Below are positions 57,044-64,000 of a stretch of DNA of 64,000 nt, in pieces. The translations under genes were made by a program, and so were the position numbers. The notes below the pieces were generated by a model that saw nothing but the letters and a program-made list of their open reading frames with translations, was not told the origin of the DNA and ran no database searches. Positions within the stretch are counted from its first letter, which is position 1, and each line of letters opens with the position of its first letter. Location of the stretch: assembly GCA_029721435.1 (NCBI GenBank), contig CM056573.1, forward strand, positions 6,485,001 through 6,549,000, written 5' to 3'. Origin of the DNA: Gymnothorax reevesii (Eukaryota; Chordata; Actinopteri; Anguilliformes; Muraenidae).

Positions 57044-57427
57044 ATGCACCTGAAGCCATATCCCAAATTCCAGAAGGAGCTGAAGTTGGAGTCGAATGCG
57101 GACGGCATGTGCGACAACGCTGACAGGCAGCTGGATATCTGGGCCGTCATCAAGCCTGGAAACACCAAGAAGAAGATTGGCATCTTCACTGGGCAGCAGT
57201 GTGGCCAGTCTAGCGCCCTGGCCAACCTCAGCACTGAAGGCATCAGAGCAGATGTAGGTCCCGCCAACCCACGGATGGTCTCCATGAAGGCCAAAGGCTG
57301 CTCGGAGGTCGAGGAGTCCACGGCCACGCGCAGGAAAGGCTCTGCCGAGCCAGACAAGAGGTGCTGCCCCGAGCGTAATAATATAAAAATAAGTGAGATC
57401 GCGTCAGCTTCTTCTAGAAAATATTAA
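57044..57427 (+). pseudogene. fbxo34: FBXO34-like fragment in duplicate B (127 codons)
   Basis: The counterpart of 34217-34600. Donor at 56781/56782, a 252-bp intron, MHLKPYPKF start, DIWAVIKPGN block, break after CCPER, then the same 16 unrelated codons. The shared break shows the truncation predates duplication of the blocks. The TG tract upstream is shorter than in A. Confidence 0.8.
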
Positions 57428-57984
57428 TGCTCTGAACAGATGATTTTTATCAATCCTAGCTAGAAACAACAAAAATAATTGGCAGGTTTGGAAAAGGCCA
57501 CCGCCTTTTCAAGGACACAAAGAATTATTCAAAACCTCATTCAAAATATAAAATCATAAGGCTGTATCACACTGCTCTGCCTGTGCATATCCGTATACTT
57601 AAGATTTTGTTTCTATGATGCAGAAAGAAAGCACCTTAATCGCAAAAACCTATATTAACAGCCGACAGCAAAGTGCGAATACAATTCATCAACACCACTT
57701 GCCAAACCTGCCGATATGTTTATAATTTTCAGTAGCGAGGCTGGATAAAAATAATCTATAGGCCTACAGAGCATTCATATTTTAGAGAATAAGATGACAC
57801 AATCTTGGTTATTTACACTTTATATTCATTGGATTTTGTTCGGTGTCACTAACTAGTTTATTATTAAAAAAAAAGCAGAGAGTTGGGTATTGCTAGACTA
57901 CATTGACTGTAACCAGCTCATTTTACCAGCTTTGGATATTGGAAAAAATACAGTCATAACAATTAATTGATCTAAATGGCTGGC
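57428..57984. other. Unrelated sequence after the fragment break, copy B
   Basis: Counterpart of 34601-35157; no gene. Confidence 0.5.
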
Positions 57985-58296
57985 TAGACGTATGATTTTG
58001 AGAAAGGAGAAGACGCCTGCACACTTACTCCAAGTCACCAAAGAAAACTTTATTAATTATAAAATGACAACGTTTCGATCCGACTTGGATCTTCGTCTGG
58101 TCAGCAATTCTGACCAGACGAAGATCCAAGTCGGATCGAAACGTTGTCATTTTATAATTAATAAAGTTTTCTTTGGTGACTTGGAGTAAGTGTGCGGGCG
58201 TGTTCTCCTTTCTCAATTTACGCATTTTATTTGATAGCCTTGCACCTATACGCGATGTGCGTGTAACTTTTGCTTTGTATTAGACGTATGATTTTG
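57985..58296. mobile_element. Palindromic insertion with 16-bp target duplication, copy B
   Basis: Arms 58000-58104 and 58110-58214, target duplication tagacgtatgattttg at 57985-58000 and 58281-58296. One extra arm mismatch (cttctcc to gttctcc) compared with copy A. Confidence 0.85.
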
Positions 58297-58564
58297 CCAA
58301 CTGTTTTGCAGAGAGCAAGGCAGGCATCTACGATGTAATCTTAATATTCTGGGTATGGACTGTGCAGTCAGGGATTCAGAGACCGTGCGTCGGTGTAAGG
58401 CTCGTAAAGACAGAAAAATTTCACTGTCTCACGACACTCCTTCAGTGGTCCAGAACAAGATCGCTGATTGGCTGTACGCAAATGAGTTCTGTTGGCGTCC
58501 GGAACTGAAGTTGGGGGGGAAAAAAATTTCTCCCGCCTCTCTCCACCTATGCTCTCCACCCACC

Positions 58565-58612
58565 CCCAGCCCAGCCCCGCCCCGCCCCGCCCCGCCCCGC
58601 CCCGCCCCGCCC
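58565..58612. repeat. (CCCGC)n expansion in GC-box region, copy B
   Basis: Compared with 35741-35762 in A, B has four extra CCCGC units in the run following ccccagcccag. The run forms overlapping Sp1/KLF-type sites about 450 bp upstream of the CRE-TATA block. Confidence 0.85.
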
Positions 58613-59040
58613 GGCTTCTCCTCGTCAGAGCCAGAGGTAGTGTTCGCGATCCCTCATTTTAACAGGCTGCGAGGGATAGAAAACACAACAAAATAAAATA
58701 GCGAAACAATGATTTTGGCAAACCTGGGCTGCGCTCAAATTACCCTGAGCTGAAGCCCCGGTAAAATCAGCTGGCAACATCCCTGTCCTTTGCATGTACT
58801 TGCATTATAGCGATGCCTGAACGATGTCCCAGTGCAATACAACTTTTCTACCGTTTGAATTACGGTTGCAGCCTTTCCCGCAACACCGGTGTACCATGTC
58901 TCTTCCAAAAGGCAATCCCCAACTCTGGAGTTCGTTTCGCGAAATCACAGATGCCATCTTACATAGTTGGACCCATTGACTGTGCATGGACAGTCCTTTG
59001 GGAAACGCTCCCCTGGTCCGCGCTGTTTTGTTTATACCCA

Positions 59041-59118
59041 CCAAAATGGAGCCATGACCCAAAATGCACTGCGGCTTTTGCAAAAGTTACGTCACCTGTT
59101 AGAGACTGATTATATATA
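59041..59118 (+). promoter_or_regulatory. Candidate promoter of long FBXO34 copy B
   Basis: CCAAAATGG at 59041, TTACGTCA at 59087-59094 and TATATATA at 59111-59118. Confidence 0.6.
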
Positions 59119-59350
59119 GATCAATGGTCACAGGTCAGAACTATGCCATGCCGTAACCAAGTCAACCGACCCGCTGGTGACTTAAGTAATGTGTAACAAG
59201 TGGGGTTCTCATATTTTTTGATACCCAAAATAACATTGAGCCTCCATCTTGCACTTGATGCTCATTGCCATAATGCACAGTGTCCCAGGGTCTGCTCTGG
59301 GGCCCTTGTTGTGCCTTTTTATTTGCGCTTGACTGAGGGCTTTCATATCT

Positions 59351-59384
<34 letters not shown>

Positions 59385-59719
59385 CCTGCATGTAAATTAC
59401 TCTTATTGTGGAAATATGAGTGGTGCGAGGAAAAGAAATTGGAAGACCTCAGTGTTGAAGGTACATAAGTCACAAAAACAAAATGTCCATTTTGAGAAAA
59501 CTGAGGCAGCGAACTCGTGTAACTATAAAAGAGGTTTTCCCTTGGTTACTTCATAGTGTAAGAAAATGTGACTTAAGTACTTTTAGCGCTCAACTCCTTA
59601 CTGTTTTTTACATTATTTTTAACGCCAAATTTATTTTTCACTTGGATGTGTAACTGTAACTGCGACTCATTTTATGCATATTACTGACTTTTTTATTTCT
59701 GTCTTTTAGGATCTCAACT

Positions 59720-62317
59720 ATGCACCTGAAGGCATATCCCAAATTCCTTCGGGAGCTGAAGTTGGAGTCGAAGGCAGACGGCATGTGCGACGACGCTGAT
59801 GGGCAGCTGGATATCTGGGCCGTCATCAAGCCTGGAAACACTAAGGAGAAGATCGCTATCTTCACTGGGCAGCAGTGTGGCCAGTCTAGCGCCCCGGCTA
59901 ACCTCAGCACTGAAGGCATCAAAGCAGATGTAGGTCCCGCCACCCCACGGACGGTCTCCATGAAGGCCAAAAGCTGCTGGGAGGTGGAGGGGTCCACGAC
60001 CACGCACAGGAAACGCTTCGCCGAGCCAGAAAAGAGGTGCTGCCCCGAGCGTCTCTCGCAGGGGGGCAGAGGGGCGCAGCAAGAGGCCGGGGAAGGGGAG
60101 GGCGAGGGAAAGACTCTGTCCGTGGTGGAGATGGTGGCCTACATGGAACAGAGGGCCAACAAGCCGCAGGTGGACTGCACCAAACCGCAGCATCCGCGTA
60201 CCTCTGGCCCGACGACCACCTCCAGAGTGGGGTCTCTACACCCGGCCCCATGCCCTGAGGAGCGGTCGGAAAGACCGGAAGCACTGGAGGGACGCAAGGA
60301 GGAGGGCGAGAGCGTGCGCGTCCTGGACATGGTGGCGAAGCTGGAGTCGGAGTGCCTGAAGAGGCAGAGCGAGAGGGAGTGCTGCAGCGGGCTTGCGGAG
60401 GAGTGTGCGCCGGGTGTTGCTCGCGGGGCTGGGGTCAGAGGTCGGCTCAGGGTCTGCACCTCCGCTGCCAGAACCCATAGTCAGGGAGAGTCGTGCAGTC
60501 GAGCAGTATCTCGAGTCCACGGCCCCGCCCAGCGCAGAGTCGAGGGGCGCGTACCGGGAGGAAACTGAGGGTGAGGGCGAGAAAAAGACTCTGTCCGTGG
60601 TTGAGATGGTGGCTTACATTGAACAGAGGGCCAACAAGCCGCAGGTGGACTGCACCAAACCGCTGCGTCCGCGTACCTCCGGCCCGGCGACCACCCCCAA
60701 GGTGGGGTCTTTACACCCGGCCCCATGCCCTGAGGAGCAGCCGGAAAGACCGGAAGCACTGGAGGGACGCGAGGAGGAGGGCGAGAGCGTGCGCGTCCTG
60801 GACATGGTGGCGAAGCTGGAGTCGGAGTGCCTGAAGAGGCAGAGCGAGAGGGACTGCAGCAGCGGCGGCGGCCTGTCGCGCAACCAGACCTTGCGTAGGA
60901 GCATGTGCCGGGTGTTGCTCATGGGGCCGAGGTCAGAGGTCGACTCAGGGTCTGTGCCTCCGCAGCCAGAACCCATAGCCAGGGAGATTCATGCAGTCGA
61001 GCAGAAACACAAGTCCACCCCACTGCCCAGCACAGAGTCGAGGGGCGCGTACTGGGAGGAAACTGAGGGTGAGGGTGAGGGAAAGACTCTGTCCGTGGTT
61101 GAGATGGTGGCTTACATTGAACAGAGGGCCAACAAGCCGCAGGCGGACTGCACCAAAGCGCTGCATCTGCGTACCTCCGGCCCGGCGACCACTCCCAGGG
61201 TGGGGTCTCTACACCTGGCCCCGTTCCCCGAGGAGCGGCCGGAAAGACCGGATGCGCTGGAGGGACGCGAGGAGGAGGGCGAGAGCATACGCGTCCTGGA
61301 CATGGTGGCGAAGCTGGAGTCGGAGTGCCTGAAGAGACAGAGCGAGAGAGAGTGCAGCAGCGGCCGTGTCCTGTCGCGCAACAAAAGCCTGCGGAGGAGT
61401 GTGTGCCGGGTGTTGCTCGCAGGGCCGGGGTCAGAGGTCGGCTCAGGGTCTGCGCCTCCACAGCCAGAACCCATAGCCAGGGAGAGTCGCGCAGTGGAGC
61501 AGTACCACGAGTCCACGGCTCCGCCCAGCGCGGAGTCAAGGGGCGCGCACCAGGAGGAAACTGAGGGCTTGGAGTCTGCGGCCAAACCCTGCATGCAGGT
61601 AGACGCGAAGGATCAGGATGAGGAGGTGAGCAGAGGGGGCAGCTCCCGCACTGAACACTGCGAGGAGCCCCCTCCCGAGATGCTGTTCTTCTCCTCACAG
61701 CAAGAGCAGCAGAAGGCCTCAGCGACCTCCCAGAATGGCTGTCCTGCGGTGCCTCGGTATGATGCGAGGAGGATCCTGGATCCAAACAGGATGTGGAGGA
61801 GCGAGAGGACGAGGTGGTGTCAGAGCTGGAAGCGAGCGCTGGGAGCCCCGAGAGAGTCCCCTTTCCCCTACGCAAGCTGGTCTCCCACCGGTTCCTTGAG
61901 ATGCACTTCAAGATCCAGCTCCTCCCGGAGCCGCAGCAGTACATGGCCCTGCTGCCGCGCCACAGCATTGTCAAGATCTTCAGCCTGCTGCCCACCCAGA
62001 CGCTGGCGACCCTCAAGTGCACCTGCCACTACTTCAAGTTCATCATCAAGAGCTACGGCGTGCATCCGGCGGACTCGTGCTGGATCTGCGATCCTCGCTA
62101 CCGAGACGACCCCTGCAAGCAGTGCAAGCGCCGCCACGGCTGTGGCGACGTGTCGCTCTGCCGCTGGCACCACAAGTCCTACTGCAAGGCCCTGCCCTTC
62201 GGCCCGGGCAATTGGATGTGCTGCCACGGCCTGCACAAGGACACGCCGGGCTGCAATGTGGGGCTGCACGACAACCGCTGGGTCCCCGCCTTCCACAGCA
62301 TTAACATGCCATTTTAG
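59720..62317 (+). pseudogene. fbxo34: Long FBXO34-like gene copy B, two frame disruptions
   Basis: The intron runs 59461-59709 and the ATG starts MHLKAYPKFLRELK. The organisation equals copy A: N-terminal block, three tandem repeats (starts near 60109, 60584 and 61082), EEPPPEMLFF, then F-box and Cys/His-rich tail in another frame (KLVSHRFLEMHFKIQLL to NMPF, stop at 62317). In addition to the frameshift shared with A (near 61761-61791), repeat 1 has a 23-bp deletion at about 60390. The first frame therefore ends at 60568 and the remaining repeats are read in a second frame. Copy B is thus more damaged than A, and its polyadenylation hexamer is also altered. A functional product would need both lesions bypassed, which is unlikely. 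Confidence 0.85.
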
Positions 62318-64000
62318 AAGAAAGCCAGAGAGAGGGAGGAGGACTCGTAAAGAGTTTGTGATCGGGAAAGTGAGAGTTTGTGCAATGGGGAGAGTGACAG
62401 CTCTGTGAGTGATAAACAAGAGCTTATCAGGGCATTTTGATTTCAGTACTGCTCACTCCCCCCCCAAAGGTTGTCGCTCTAAAGCGAGGGTGACGCGTCG
62501 TATCTGAAAAGGGCTGCTGCAAATTCAAGTTTTTTTTGTCACTTCCTGCAGTTTAATGAAATGAAATGGCATTAAACTGCGACCTTGGAAAGTAGCAGTG
62601 TCACAGTGTCAGCTGCTGCAAAAACCTGTCACTGCATCGGCCATTTTTGTTGAAGAGATAAATCCTTCATATTTGATACAGGTAACTGGTAGCCAATACC
62701 CCGCCTGCTCTCCCACTCCCCTCCGATAACCGACAACATTTATCCAGGTTATTTTTTCTCACATGGAATATTTCTAATAAGTATATAATATGATGCACTG
62801 TTCTCTTAGCATATCCAATATGTGAATCACTAAATTATTCTGAGTTGTAAATGCGAAAGAGGCTCAATGGCCTCTTAAATGTAATATGAATTTATCAGAT
62901 CCGACCCCCCGACCCCGGCCATGCTCCCATTCGCCCGTGTAATGTTAACCCCTTCATGACCAGTGATGGAGACGGAGTGCCTGAGATATTCTCGACTGAG
63001 ACATTGGAGCCATGTCTAAGCCCTGTTGTGTTGACAATGTACATAAAAGTGAAATCCTATATCAGTACAGGGTTAGGAGTGATGGCCGGGAGCGTGCGCA
63101 GCACTTCAGAAAATATCCATCTTCAGCTGATGGGAAGTTTTTGGGGATTTATTTTCTGTTTTTGGTGTATTTTTACCCCTTTCTGTACATAGTTGCATAT
63201 GTAAAAATTTCAGATTTATTTTTTTTTTTTTGGAATAAATTGTTCTGGAATATTTTTTCATGTCCTGACTTCTTTTTTTGTTTCTTTTTTCTCTACAATA
63301 GAAAGATGAAAAGGGCAAAGTGACGCCATACATGGGCAATAAATACGCGCTACAGAAACTAATTCTATGGTTTTCCAATGAATCTTCATTCTTGTGTACG
63401 ACGTCAGAGCCATAATCCAACATGGTTCCCTGCAGCCTTCACCACTGGCTCATTCATGACTTGGAGAAGAAACGCAGAATCATGGCTGGATTTATGGGAA
63501 TTAGGGGTTGACCTAGTCAATCAGAAGGGTTTTTTTGGATGCAGTACTGTGTTTCGGATTAAATTATGTGTCCAGCCTTGAAATGTTAACACAATTGTGT
63601 TCCTGAGAAAACTGTGGGTGGCATGAGTTACAAATGAACAGAATTCACTAAAATGGTTTCTGCAAACCGTTGTATGTGCAAGTACAATGGGCTCTTTGCG
63701 AGTAATTTTTTAACTAGAACCTCCGAAGCTGAACACAGGAACACCATGTAATTTACAAACCCATGGAAAATTGTATTCCTTACACAACACGTGCACAATC
63801 AGGGCTTGGCACTCTGTTTTAGGAACACCCTGCCCCCAAGTTAACCCTCAGAGTGCTGAAAAGAATGTTTAAAAAAATACAAATGATCTTTTGCTGTTGA
63901 AAACCTATCATGTGGCAACTTGTTTAACAGAGTTCCCCTGCGGATGCTCTTTTAAGCAAATCGGTACATGATGGGTTTTCGACAGCTTTGATTTTGAGAG
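62318..64000 (+). other. 3' flank of long copy B
   Basis: Homologous to 39493-41175. It lacks a canonical AATAAA at the equivalent position and contains the hairpin MITE-like segment at the right edge. Confidence 0.6.

Larger units (their letters stand above)
52473..64000 (+). repeat. Segmental duplicate B (collinear with 27518-41175)
   Basis: Same order of elements as A, without the 2.18-kb insertion. The window ends about 8 bp short of the position where A carries the LTR element, so it cannot be told whether B has it. Confidence 0.9.

Overview
The window reads as vertebrate nuclear DNA, most likely from a ray-finned fish. Evidence: interrupted genes with GT..AG splice sites, TATA and polyadenylation signals, several Tc1-type transposons, a Gmr1-group Ty3/gypsy retrotransposon, hAT-type MITEs and dinucleotide microsatellites. 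No bacterial or viral genome organisation is present. The species cannot be fixed from the sequence.

Two gene families recur. The first is FBXO34-like (an F-box adaptor of SCF ubiquitin ligases), always on the + strand: (a) bases 1-8106 are a head-to-tail array of ~2.13 kb units, each a full transcription unit (CRE plus TATA, noncoding exon with a TG microsatellite, 252-bp intron, coding exon, AATAAA) whose 171-aa reading frame keeps only the N-terminus and has lost the F-box; (b) two near-full-length copies at 36.9-39.5 kb and 59.7-62.3 kb carry three tandem ~165-aa repeats, but the C-terminal F-box part sits in another frame; (c) two shorter fragments at 34.2 and 57.0 kb precede the long copies. 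The second is ATG14 (autophagy PI3-kinase subunit) on the - strand: five exon pieces at 50.6-50.8, 49.7, 26.0-26.1, 21.8-21.9 and 15.5-15.9 kb. They match the ATG14 C-terminal half in order but carry a nonsense codon and frameshifts. FBXO34 and ATG14 are tail-to-tail neighbours in mammals, so this is the conserved locus or a decaying paralogous copy of it.

Layout: 1-8.1 kb truncated array; 8.1-9.9 kb FBXO34 3' flank; 9.9-27.5 kb ATG14 3' exons among repeats (solo LTR, hAT MITE, Tc1 relics, an inverted pair of 1.1-1.2 kb repeats); 27.5-41.2 kb segmental duplicate A (Tc1 with a nested insertion, FBXO34 fragment, 105-bp-arm palindrome, long FBXO34 copy); 41.2-45.4 kb broken Gmr1-like element; 45.5-52.4 kb minisatellites, repeats and ATG14 middle exons; 52.5-64 kb duplicate B, collinear with A.

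The picture is an FBXO34-ATG14 locus in which the F-box gene has been amplified and reshaped while ATG14 has been split by duplicated blocks and is decaying. The most unusual element is the tandem array of near-identical, promoter-bearing, F-box-less FBXO34 N-terminal genes, which could be a decoy or dominant-negative series or simply a young pseudogene satellite.
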